64,000 nucleotides of DNA, from positions 74,316,509 through 74,380,508 of the forward strand of contig CM063502.1 in the NCBI GenBank assembly GCA_032207245.1, given 5' to 3'. Shown here piece by piece: positions 26,071 to 37,140 of this stretch. The notes under the pieces were generated by a model. That model was not told where the DNA came from and searched no databases. It saw only the letters and a program-made list of their open reading frames with translations. The first letter of the stretch is position 1. Every line of letters begins with the position of its first letter. A program made the translations under genes and the position numbers. This DNA is from Pardosa pseudoannulata (Eukaryota > Arthropoda > Arachnida > Araneae > Lycosidae).

Positions 26071-26340
26071 CACATTGTATGCGGGAAACGTACTATAACG
26101 GGTTAGTGTAATATCATGGTTTGTTTGTGAGTACAAAAATAACGGTATATACAGGAAAACGAAGCCGAATGTTCTTGTCTACTAAACAGATTCTGGAAAA
26201 ATTTAGACAAATAAAAACTAGTTTTTACAACAGTCGATAAGGAACCACAGAAAGGGAAGGTTGATTAAAAAATCAATTTAGATTTAAAATTAACTTTTTA
26301 TTTATCCTTGCGAAAATGATATTATATATATGTATATTTA

Positions 26341-26434
<94 letters not shown>

Positions 26435-26625
26435 ATGTATGTATATATTTGTTTATATATTTCAATATACGAAAATAACAAACGAAAATAAAAAACAATA
26501 CGAAAAGTTGGTTAAAAAATTAAATGATTTTAGATCTGTTGAGATTTAACTGAATAACTAAAATTACACACAAAAGGCCCACTCCTGGTACAATTCCGTT
26601 GCGAAATGTACCCGAACACAATATG
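26071..26625 (-). mobile_element. TTAA-target MITE (piggyBac-type), copy 2, inverted
   Basis: A 555 bp element with intact TTAA on both sides (26067-26070, 26626-26629). Ends are CACATTGTATGCGGG on the left and CCCGAACACAATATG on the right. It is the reverse complement of copy 1 at 12971-13488: the GC-rich subterminal hairpin (GTACAATTCCGTTGCGAAAT) is now on the right, and internal blocks such as AACGGTATATACAGG match in inverse orientation. An expanded (TA)n tract (26321-26430) has grown inside it. It carries no transposase. Confidence 0.85.
26321..26455. repeat. (TA)n microsatellite inside a MITE
   Basis: About 105 bp of TA with a GTGTATGTATGT tail. The homologous place in MITE copy 1 is only a loose AT-rich stretch, so the tract expanded after the element families separated. 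Confidence 0.95.
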
Positions 26626-26629
26626 TTAA

Positions 26630-27064
26630 TGTATTGAAATAAAATTTTAACTAATCAACAGATTCTTTTAATTTCTCCTTAGTAGTTTTTGTATTGTTCT
26701 TAATAGTACTCTAACATTTAATGCATTATTATTTATCGGAAGGAAAATTGCCTGGGAAAAGTATTTTTAAAAGTAAACTTGGCTAGGCTCTCTGAGGCTA
26801 GTGTTAATATACTCTTGTCCCTGTACAATCCGATTCCCATTAGCGTCCAGTCAAACCATTGTAAAATTACATTCTTGATACACAAAACAAAATATACTGA
26901 CGAAAGAATGATAAGGATAATATAAGTAGGTCCTCCTATATGTAGGCCTTTCTGATTAAAATTCTAAAAAATCTTAAAATTTCTATTTCCTTGATAGTCT
27001 ATTGAAGTCCATAAAGTCTATTGAAACATAGACTTTATGCGCAAAACTTTGCTAAACTTACGCG
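26630..27064. other. Presumed intron sequence
   Basis: No gene. It contains the short direct repeat AGTCTATTGAA (26996, 27015) and an inverted AAAGTCTATTGAAACATAGACTTT-like foldback near 27016-27039. Otherwise unremarkable. Confidence 0.4.
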
Positions 27065-27119
27065 CAAAAAAGCCGCTCCCGGTACAATTCCGCTGCGAAA
27101 TGTACCCGCACACAATATG
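27065..27119 (-). mobile_element. TTAA-target MITE end fragment, copy 3
   Basis: The subterminal hairpin and terminus of the same family (CGGTACAATTCCGCTGCGAA then CCCGCACACAATATG) are present. They end at TTAA (27120-27123) in the same orientation as copy 2, 500 bp away. I see no matching opposite end, so it is truncated or a solo end. Confidence 0.75.
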
Positions 27120-27282
27120 TTAAGTAAACACTAAATTGGAGATTTTTCTCAAAAATACACCTTCAATATTTCATTTTTTACCCCCAAATAAATTAAATTA
27201 TATTTAATATGTATTTTTTATTAATACTCTACAGCAGTCCATACTATTAATTCTATAAAAATATAAATTTGTCAATAATTAC

Positions 27283-27407
27283 GTCGATATAAAATGTAGG
27301 ACATTATCCCAAAGACAAGTATGAATTAGTTTAGAGACTCTTGGTAAATTAGTCAATAAGAAGTTGGGGATTATTTTAGAAGCAAGTAATTCACCTTCTC
27401 TTCCGTT
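27283..27407 (-). CDS. Exon A of unrecognised minus-strand gene
   Basis: A 125 bp minus-strand exon with a strong acceptor (ATTCGCTTTTTTCTAG) and a usable donor (AC|GTAATT). It starts in phase 0, has 41 open codons and two leftover bases. Those two bases plus the first base of exon B form a Thr codon, so A and B join in frame across a 6 kb intron. The peptide has NGREGELLASKIIPN and TNLPRVSKLIHTCLWDN, Leu-rich and likely helical. The family is unrecognised. Further 5' exons must lie to the right; a tiny 34 bp candidate with compatible phase sits at 32531-32564, but I do not trust it. Confidence 0.5.
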
Positions 27408-27957
27408 CTAGAAAAAAGCGAATTATCAATCAATGTTCTCACATGTTTTATGGCATGACCGCAATCTTCATGTTTCGCAGTTTTTCGTGCACAATACATA
27501 ATATTTATGGCTTCGAAAACTGTTCCTTTTATAAATTCGTCTCAAAAGAATAATGATCCTAATTCTTAGAATTTCTTCTCTGAAATGATTTTTCGAAGAG
27601 CAATTTTTGTGTTAAACATTTTTCAATTTATTTATTTTCCTTCTAGTAGTATTAGGAGCAATTCCATCAATTTCCGGTCTAAAATATGGTAAACTTTAAA
27701 ATGGTGCTATACATTTTTAAAGGAGTAAATGGATGGTAAAAAAGTCTGAGAATTTCTTATTATATCTAAAATATCAGGTAAAAAAAATATGATGGAGATG
27801 CATCAAAATAAATCATGCAGATAATGGAAGGATTCGATACTTTAAAGATGGTGTTGTCTGTCTTTGTACAGAATTGGAAAGAATAAAAATATAAAAGAAT
27901 GGAAATATTTTATTTTCGAGGCCCATTTCGGAATTATTTATAGTTATCTTACAATAA

Positions 27958-28811
27958 AAAATCTTTATAGTCTACTATCAATGAGTATATGTCACATTAT
28001 ATAATGCTTTTTTATATTATTATTTTCCCATTGGCTTTTTTATTGCCTTAACACGTTAAAAGTCTATTTAAAGATAATCTTCTAACTAAAATTAGGGTAT
28101 ACGGAGTGAGTATAAATTATTTTTACAAAATAAGAGGGATGATAGTACCTATGCAGGAAATTAATAACCACCATGGAATATAAATTTATATTCCACTTTA
28201 AGAGACAGAAAAGAAAGTAAAAATATGGACTCGAAAATCTTTATAGTCTACTATCAATGAGTATATGTCACATTATATAATGCTTTTTTATATTATTATT
28301 TTCCCATTGGCTTTTTTATTACCTTAACACGTTAAAAGTCTATTTAAAGATAATCTTCTAACTAAAATTAGGGTATACGGAGTGAGTATAAATTGTTTTT
28401 ACAAAATAAGAGGGAAGATAGTACCTATGCAGGAAATAAATAACCACCATGGAATATAGAGTTATATTCCACTCTATATTCCAGAAAAAAAAGTAAAAAA
28501 AAATGGACTCGAAACTCTTTATAGTCTCTAAAATCTTTATAGTCTACTATCAATGAGTATATGTCACATTATATAATGATTTTTTATATTATTATTTTCC
28601 CATTGGCTTTTTTATTGCCTTAACACGTTAAAAGTATATTTAAAGATAATCTTCTAACTAAACTTAGGGTATACGGAGTGAGTGTAAATTGTTTTTACAA
28701 AATAAGAGGGATTATAGTACCTATGCAGGAATTTAATAACCAGCATGTAATATAGAGTTATATTCCACTCCAAGAGTCAGAAAAAAAATTTAAAAAATGG
28801 ACTCGAAACTC
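27958..28811 (+). repeat. Three-copy tandem array, 276-296 bp units
   Basis: Units start at 27958, 28234 and 28530, each with AAAATCTTTATAGTCTACTA, and are nearly identical over most of their length. Unit 2 carries a small extra piece at its end (CTTTATAGTCTCT). Each unit ends with ATGGACTCGAAA. The last unit runs directly into a tRNA-like SINE. The high identity suggests recent amplification. Confidence 0.93.
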
Positions 28812-29100
28812 GTCGAGCATGAACATATCATCACGTTTGACGTCCTTTTGAACCTGCAGAAGTGGCGTATCTCTGGAGCACGACTGCCGAACGATGGCCC
28901 ATTGGTTAGGGTGCTGTCCTTCGGTACCGGAGTTAGTGGATTCGAATCACGCTGTGGCATGTATGTTCGTATCCGTTCAGAATAGGCTTTTTTATGTGTG
29001 TAAAATTTTTTCACCTGAATTTCGATGTAACCTACTGTTTCTTATTGTTTATAATCTTTTTCAACTATATTGGGATATAACATACGGTGTTTTTTTTGTT
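28812..29100 (+). mobile_element. tRNA-derived SINE
   Basis: The region holds a tRNA-like head: A-box-like ATTGGTTAGGGTG (from 28901) and B-box-like GGATTCGAATCAC (28938-28950) at tRNA spacing. An unrelated-looking body and a poly-T-rich end near 29090-29100 follow. Open frames on both strands here are by-products. Short pol III retroposons of this build are common in arthropods. The start is uncertain because the array abuts it. Confidence 0.65.
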
Positions 29101-29689
29101 TGAGATTTAAGTGTTTTTTACGTAACAAAATTAAATGTTTGTTTTTAATTGTGCTCATCTGGTGGTGAATGTGGTTGTTTCCTTTTATAGTTGTATTTTG
29201 TGTAATCATAAATCATTGGTTGACTGAGTAATTTGGTTATTTCTGTGCTACAACAAGCGTGGTCACAACTTTGTGTAGTTGTTGTGAGTTTTACTCTGTA
29301 CAATAAATCTCATTGTTCTGTTTTTAGTATAGTCCATTCCTTTTCCCAATACTGTTTTAAGTTCATCGTGGAAACCTAATTTTACTCGTTTCTGCCTTTC
29401 ATAGAGGTATCGAACCCTATGTTCTATTGTAATTATTCCTTGCTTGTATGGGTACTATCACTATTCTAATATTGTAAAATCAATTTAGACTCTCTCTATA
29501 TATTTGAGACAGAAAGACCTGTTTGCAGAAAATTCTCTGGAATAAAATTTAAATTTACCCTTTGTAAGAAAGGTGAACTATTTGTTTCCATGTTGGAAAA
29601 CAGGATAGCTGAAAAAGGTAGCATATTTAGTTTAGTGAACAACGTGATTTGTAAAATATTTACCTATTTGACTTACATCGTGGTACGAG
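29101..29689. other. Non-coding DNA
   Basis: No gene. A GTACAATAAATCTCATTG patch near 29297 resembles the poly(A)/R region of an LTR, but I see no matching LTR pair. Confidence 0.4.
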
Positions 29690-29810
29690 CAAAGCACCTA
29701 TTATATACCAAGAATTTTTGTGGCAGGTAAGCAATTTATCTTCCTCTGGGATTTCAACCCAGGCCTCGGGTTAAAAAAGGCAGTGCCCAATAAGACGATG
29801 ACAAAAATTT
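29690..29810 (-). mobile_element. tRNA-like SINE, minus strand
   Basis: Read on the minus strand, a TCTTATTGGGCACTGCC A-box-like segment (29779-29798) precedes GGGTTGAAATCCC (29748-29760), a near-consensus B box, at tRNA spacing. The 3' body is not recognised. Confidence 0.5.
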
Positions 29811-30311
29811 AATAATTTAATTTTGATTAATAAAAATTGTCTTTTATATTTATTTATTATTTTTTATGCCTCTTTCGGATTTTTAATGCAGTTTATTTAT
29901 TTTTTAAAACACTTATTTTTTATATTTCCAAATTTTTCAATTTTTTCGATTTTGATCATTTTAATATATTATTTTCTGAGTATTTTGTACTGATGTCCCT
30001 TGCCACAAAAATATTTTATATTTTTCTATCCTTAAACTTTCTATTCTCTAGTTGTGCTATGAACTCACGAATCCACCCTTCTATATCTTTGCTCTTTTAT
30101 GTGTTTATTTTTAGCTCGTTGTCATTTTTGTGCTTATTGACAGAAGCCTCTGGATTGACGGGCTCGGCCCATATGGTCCAGTTGCATCACCACCTTTGAT
30201 GCCTTTGATGCCTTTGATGCAGTTGGGCTATTCGTCAAGCTATAAAATTTCAATGAAAGCAGCATCTAACCGAATGAAAAGCTGCATGCTCTCAGCCGCA
30301 TTTCTGTTTCG
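29811..30311. other. AT-rich then GC-richer patch with 9 bp repeat
   Basis: 29837-30060 is a T-rich stretch whose 120-codon Phe/Leu-rich frame is compositional. 30120-30310 is GC-richer and contains three copies of TTTGATGCC (30197-30223). A minus-strand frame of about 30 codons crosses it without splice support. Origin unknown. Confidence 0.4.
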
Positions 30312-30674
<363 letters not shown>

Positions 30675-30689
30675 TTCTCCCTTCCTCCA

Positions 30690-30935
30690 TTAGCCACCGG
30701 GTAGCAAAAAAGTAGACCGCAGTGTTCCCAGCCTACCAACCAATCTCCCCTAGCCGGACAATAGACGAATCAGTAGGGCAATGCTTTTTGATGTCGGTGT
30801 CCGTGGGTTATAATTCTATAAATATCATGGGTGTTCGCAGGTGTTTGGTATCGGCGTTAAGCAGTTGATCTGGATCTATTTAGTGTAGAAAACAGACCAT
30901 AGCGATCTAAACCTTATACTTCCCCCACCACTACA
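30690..30935 (+). mobile_element. SINE-like segment
   Basis: GC-richer DNA with an A-box-like CAGTAGGGCAATGC (30770) and a degenerate B-box GTGGGTTATAATTCT (30803-30817). The motif GTAGACCGCAG (30710) recurs as ACAGACCATAG (30892) and as GTAGACCGTAG near 22777, suggesting a repeat family. It abuts the TA tract, a common insertion context. Confidence 0.45.
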
Positions 30936-31072
30936 AACCCTAACTTAATTTACTTTTATTATAGTCGTGGAAAACATTTAAAAGAAATACAGCCTATTCA
31001 TCATAGTTCTAAAAATTTAAAGGTGTCTATTAGATTTAAATTAATTAACAGTACAATGAGTAATTTCCATTT

Positions 31073-32049
31073 ACTCAAAAAACATAAAATAGAGTCGTGA
31101 TGTTAATTTATGGTGTAATACTTAAGAAAATGGGATTATACTTCCATAGAACTAAACTAAGATTTGTACTCTCCTGTACATACTTTTCATGTTAAAATTT
31201 CTAGAACATTTTTCTATTAAATCCGTTTTAAAACAATATACGGTTTTTAAATTAACAAACCATTTATGTATTTAAGACTATTAAATAAATATTTGTGAAC
31301 GAATCTCTCCAAACAGATGGTTGTTAACATGCGAAATCAATTAATATCAATAAATACACGATTTATCTTTTGCCATATAAGACTCATTCAATCATATAAC
31401 TCAAAAAACATAAAAAAGGATCATGTTGTTAATTTATGATGAAATCCTTAAGAAAATGGGGTTATACTTCCATAGAACTAGACAAAGATTTGTACTCTCC
31501 TGTACATATTTTTCATGTTAAAATTTATAGACCATTTTTCTATTAAATCCATTTTAAAAAATATACGGTGTTTGGATTAACAAACTATTTATGTATTTGA
31601 GACTATTAAATAAATATTTGTGAACGAATCTCTTTAAACAGATGGTTGTTAACAAGCGAAATCAATTAATATCAATAAATACACGATTGATCTTTTGCCA
31701 TATAAGACTTATTCAATCATATAACTCAAAAAACATAAAATAGGATCTTGATGTTAATTTATGATGCAATCTTTAAGAAAATGGGAATATACTTCCATAG
31801 AACTAAACAAAGATTTGTACTCTCCTGTACATATTTTTCATGTTAAAATTTCTAGAACATTTTTCGATTAAATCTGTTTTAAAGCAATATACGGTATTTT
31901 GATTAACAAACTATATATGTATTTGAGACTATTAAATAAATATTTGTGAATTAATCTCTCGAAACAGAGGGTCGTTAACAAGCGAAATCAATTAATATCA
32001 AGGAATACACGATTGATCTTTTCCCATATAAGACTCATTCAATCATATA
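31073..32049 (+). repeat. Three-copy tandem array, 325-326 bp units
   Basis: Units at 31073-31398, 31399-31723 and 31724-32049 each start ACTCAAAAAACATAAAA and end CATTCAATCATATA. Lengths are nearly constant (326, 325, 326 bp) and there are only scattered substitutions. A partial fourth start (ACTCAG) follows. No conserved frame. Confidence 0.95.
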
Positions 32050-35000
32050 ACTCAGTTTTAAATGTCTGCCTTTTGTTAGGTAACAAAAGGAATATTTTTA
32101 CAGTTGCAAATAAGGCTGTTAAACACTTTTTATATAATCAATTTCAAGTAAAAAAAATGTCTATATTATCGTATAAATGTCGTCCGAATCAAAAGTACGA
32201 AATGTAATCTCAATTGAACTGCGGAAATAAACTAATTCTCGATATAGTAGTTTGTTTAGAATTCCTATAAGGACGTCTTCATTCTGAATTCTATGAATCA
32301 ATTCTCTTATGTCAATTAGTCTAATGGAAGATAAACCGTTTCTGTATAAATCTTAATCGTTAGAGTTTGGGGAATTATGTAGCAGTTTCTTCCAAGAATA
32401 ACTTTTCTTTATTTACCGATAGAAGCAAAGATTGAGACAGGGAAACACAGATATTCGTCAATTAATATAATTACTGTTAAATTTAGACTTAACCTTTTGG
32501 TTAAAAATCAATTTCAGTAACCAGACTTACTCTTATCTCATTAGAATAATTGCAATTATCTTTACTTAAAAACAAAAACGAAGGAGATTTAATCAAGATG
32601 CGATTGTTAAGCTTTAAAATATGTAATTACATAAAGAATTAGTTTTCGTGCATAAGGTTTAAACTTCAATGAGTAATATGAATATAAACTCTATAATTAT
32701 ATCTAATTCCTTCCAATTACATGCATATTCCTATTACAATGAACGATAGTTATAAAAGCTCCCAGCTAACAATGTTATTTTTAAGTCGGATAATAAAAGT
32801 AAATTTAATCGTGATTAGCATTTTACGCTTCAGGCTTTTATAATGCAGGATGTTTTATCGCAAAATATGTTATTAATATGGCCTTTTTTGTGTGACACAC
32901 ATTCGGGATTCACTTAAAGCAGATAAGCTTTTTTTTAATATTATCTGTAAATCATCTATTTAGAGTCTAACTTTATAGGTATATATATATTATTGAGAAT
33001 AAAACATCCAAATTTCTAAAGTCCGGCTGAGAGAACATTTTAAGTAATTAGTTTATCAATAGCCTTTATGAAACAGCCATATATAAGCTTCTTGTTCCTT
33101 GGTCAATTTATAATAATCAGAACATATACTAAGTGTATTACGTACAGCATCTTGTAAAATATGAAATAAATTATATATTAATTTCCTAAATGACAGATAC
33201 TTGATTATACATAATTTTCTAATCTACATTTTAAAAGTTTTCAATGCGTTATTGAAAACTGCGATGCCTGCAAAAAGTAAGTATTGCTTCGTATGAGAAA
33301 ACATATCTACACCTACTTCTTTTGTAAGATCATTTAACAAATCTTAACGTATCTACGAAAGTCACTTACAAATTTTTAGAAACTAATCAATGTTGTAAAG
33401 CTGGAATTTATCTTAATTTATCTAAACTTTTTCATCGTAAGTTATGTAAATTTATCTAAAATTATCCTAAAAATTCTGAAATACCACATCTAGAAAAATA
33501 CACATAGCTAATTGTATCTGTATTTAACTTATATTTATACAAGAATAATTGGTTAATGTTTGTTAGAATCACTATAATGAAATGTATTGAAGACAGTCTT
33601 TAGGCATGTTTTTGTGAATGTTATGTAAATTAAAACTTACTAAAAAATCTTTCAACTTGAAACACTTTATCAAATAATTTTCATATATTTTAATGGTCTA
33701 AATGAACTTATTTTCTACTAATAAAATCTTATTTGAAATTTTTTTAGATACTATATGATTACTCACTAGAAGTAAGTGCTATTTTGGTAATAGCCTTAGA
33801 ATAATTTCTTTAATAATATAATCAGAAAGTTTTATATTATTTTAGTTCTTATTATAAAAACTATTAATTTTTTCTGGTATCGATTGCTTTAAATGAGAAT
33901 TCAAACTTTATGTGAAAATTTTTCCTTGATAAAGATATAAGGTGATTCCTAATTTACTCTATAGATAAGCGAAAAGAATATAGAGACTTTATTTGACGAT
34001 CTTTCATTATATTTTTGTTACAAAATAGACAATAAATATTTAATTAAATTTTTTCTATCTAAAGACTTAATAGAGTCAGTTATATTTACGAGATTATAAA
34101 AGGTATTCTGCTTCATCGAGAATGGATGTCAATAGTTTTGTTACTAGTGGCAATTGCTTTAGCAAGAACACCGATAAAAGCAAGACAAATTGATAAAAAT
34201 GTAATCCTGGAATAGAAAATAAATGAAATTTGATTTCACATGTGAATAGAGCAACTACATTTATCACATTAGTTTTTAAAATGTCGCTCTAAATATATAG
34301 TTTTGTTGGTTATAAATTTCATACATTTGAATTTTATTTCTATTATCGGGATTTAGAATTAAAATGGAACTTCGTCATTTCTTCAATAAACTAAAACTGC
34401 TGAAAGCAGTGGCAAACAGTATTCACTGATTAAATGTTTAGGATTCTGGTTATTCTTTCTAGGAAAAACATAGCGTGATTTTATTGTGAAATTTCAAAAA
34501 TCTGAAAGTATTTCGTTCCTTCCGATTTTTGCCACTTCTCTTGCCTTATTTTCAATGCAGCAGAGTATATTTTTTTATAATTATTTGAGTAAGAAGGTAT
34601 ATTTTATAACTTTGATTTAATAGTCGTTTTTAGATTATCAGTACAAAACAATATATCGGGACAAATCTAAGCTGGGAAATCTTTGTATTTGAATTAGCAC
34701 AGATCTGAGTTCAATGGTGTAGTGCGTAAAGCACATAATGTATCTCCTCTGAACTATTGTTGAATATAAGGAAAATCATCTGATGCATAAGGAAACAAAA
34801 GGGAAAATGACTAAGTCGTGCAAGAAAATGTACGAAATTGGGTAGGGAATGAGGATATATATACTCTACAAAGTAAAGACATTGTATTGGCTTCTGGTTT
34901 GTCTGTTTATTTAGAGCAGAGCAGACAATGATTTACTACTAGAATTAAAACTATATTGGAATTTGAAGTCAATTGTGAAGAGCTACAAGAAGTGTGGAGA

Positions 35001-35511
35001 GCAATATTATGATCTCTCTCTTTGGAACAAACTCTGGTTCCAAACGCTATCTACCTACATATAAGACAATTGTAGGGTTTTTCATTTCAGTTATTTCAAT
35101 CCAGTATAATGCCTTTGTTGTAGATGAAAGAGAAAGTTGCAAATTTGATCATATGTCCGATCTGCTGGATTTGTGATTGTATTTGCTTTTTCTAAGCTAT
35201 CTTTGCATTTTTTCATTATGTTGTTGAATCTATGCAAGGGTAATCCAAGCCATGTTTAAAAAAATAAAAATCAGCTACAGTATGCCAGAAAGTAAATGCA
35301 CTTAACATAGTCCCTTTTAATGAAGTGATTTTAGGAGTTTAATAATTGGATTATCGATCAAAATGATGAAAACACTCTTTAATCTATAATACATTCTTTC
35401 AGTTTTATTTCTTCTTTTCTTAAGTTTATGCGTATATTATCTCAAATTGTTTCCGCTGAAATTTGAAATTAAAAACCAGGAAGCTATTTTGTATTTATGA
35501 GTAATTTTTTG
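32050..35511. other. Intergenic or intronic DNA
   Basis: No supported gene. Weak items: a 34 bp minus-strand exon-like piece at 32531-32564 (GTAAGT donor, pyrimidine-rich acceptor), and an isolated GTAAGTGA donor and CCAG acceptor around 33368-33406 with stops in all frames. The latter shows that such pairs arise by chance here. Confidence 0.4.
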
Positions 35512-35706
<195 letters not shown>

Positions 35707-36026
35707 CACTACATTATTATATAATATTGCAAATTGTCAGATATTACCTGATGTTTTCAAATTAAGACGTTAAGTAAAATATCTAGAAATTTTAGAAAAT
35801 GCTTAGATTTTAGGTTTAATTTTAAATTTTAGAAAAGTCTAGAAAAATGATTATTTTTGGGAGCACCCTGTTAAAAATAATGCTTGAAAAACGTTGTAGC
35901 TCAGGCATATGATTATGAAGCAGTTTTTATAATATCGGTCGATTTCAGTGAGAATTTCACCTATGTTTTAGGAAATAAAATTCTATTTTATTAAAATCGA
36001 ATTTTTTTCGGAAGGTTTTCAACCCT

Positions 36027-36773
36027 AAGCGATATCAACTTGAATAAACGTGACAAACTAAAATAGAGACAATACCTTGCAATCAGAAAAATCTGAAGTA
36101 TTTGAGGATAAAGTATATTTACTCAAAAATATTGCTGACTTTTTTCTATTAAACATTTTTCATCGTGGCTCCTTCAAATAAAAATAAATAAAGTAATAAA
36201 GTTCTATATTTAAATGCAATATTTTATAAACCACCCATATCATATGCAGGGTTTTTATTATTAAACAGAATATTAAACAGAAGTAAAATGGTAATGACTT
36301 CTAAAATTATCATATTAAAATATCTGTGCTAAGCTGTCTTCTAACTATCCATTAGTTTGTCTTTTCTTTATAGTATTCTGAAGCGATATCAACTTGAGTA
36401 AACGTCACAAACTAAAATAGAGACAATATCCTGCAATCAGAAAAATCTGTGAAGTATTTAAAGATAAAGTATTTTTACTCAAAAATACTGTCGACTATTT
36501 TCTATTAAATATTTTTTACCGTGGTTCCTTCAAATCAAAATAAATAAAGTAATAAAGTTCTATATTTAAATGCAATTTCTTATAAACCACCCACATCATA
36601 TGCAGGTTTTTTTATGGCACTACATTCAAATGTTTATACAAGGTTTAAAATAGTGTTTATAAATATTAAACAGTAGTAAAATGGTAATGACTAAAATTAT
36701 CATATTAAAATATCTATGCTAAGCTGTCTTCTTACTATCCATTAGTTCGTTTGTCTTTTCTTTATAGTGTTCA
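36027..36773 (+). repeat. Two-copy tandem duplication (354 and about 393 bp)
   Basis: Copies at 36027-36380 and 36381-36773 both start AAGCGATATCAACTTGA and share CCACCCA.ATCATATGCAGG, AGTAAAATGGTAATGACT and GTCTTTTCTTTATAGT. Copy 2 has an extra insertion of about 40 bp near 36615-36660, and copy 1 has its own small differences. Confidence 0.93.
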
Positions 36774-37140
36774 CATCCTGCAGGATGTACTGAAAGAGTA
36801 TCTTGAAGAAAAATAGCGTTTCCATCGTATTCTTCACTACCCTCTCTGTCAAAGGTCCCTTTTCCTCTAACCCCTTTTCATCTTAAAGAAAGATTTTTCT
36901 CACAGCTGCTGTTAGGAAAGAATGGACGGCGTCACTTTGACTGAATTTTCCCATTCACTACTTAAGTATCTCATGTTACAACCCAAAAGTAGAAAAATGT
37001 GCACCCTCTTCCCTATTTATGAAAAAGAAAAACCCTCTTGTTTCAAGGAGCTATATTGTAAAGTGGTCTTAAAATTCCCTTGCCAAAACTGTAGATCTGG
37101 GGGAATTTATCTTTATTTTAGAATCTCTTTCTAATTGTCG
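36774..37140. other. GC-richer patch, exon status unclear
   Basis: Two acceptor-like sites (CATCCTGCAG at 36783, TTTCTCACAG at 36904) are followed by short frames that end in stops within 10-13 codons. The 70-codon frame at 36922-37134 has no motif. It begins at the perfect 14 nt palindrome CATCCTGCAGGATG (36774-36787). I see no convincing gene. Confidence 0.3.

Noticed and set aside
28790..29103. Three overlapping frames of 62-74 codons
   Set aside because: They lie over a tRNA-derived SINE and the edge of a tandem array. Both strands are open and nothing is conserved.
29837..30199. 120-codon Phe/Leu-rich frame resembling a membrane protein
   Set aside because: T-rich DNA gives hydrophobic frames. 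It lacks splice sites and runs into unrelated GC-richer sequence.
32531..32564. 34 nt minus-strand exon that would splice in phase to exon A
   Set aside because: Splice sites are good and the phase fits, but it is too short to distinguish from chance.
33368..33406. Apparent minus-strand 31 nt exon with perfect GTAAGTGA donor
   Set aside because: Stops in all three frames. Kept as a reminder that splice-like pairs occur by chance.
34700..34760. A-box-like TGGTGTAGTGCG
   Set aside because: No B box at suitable distance.
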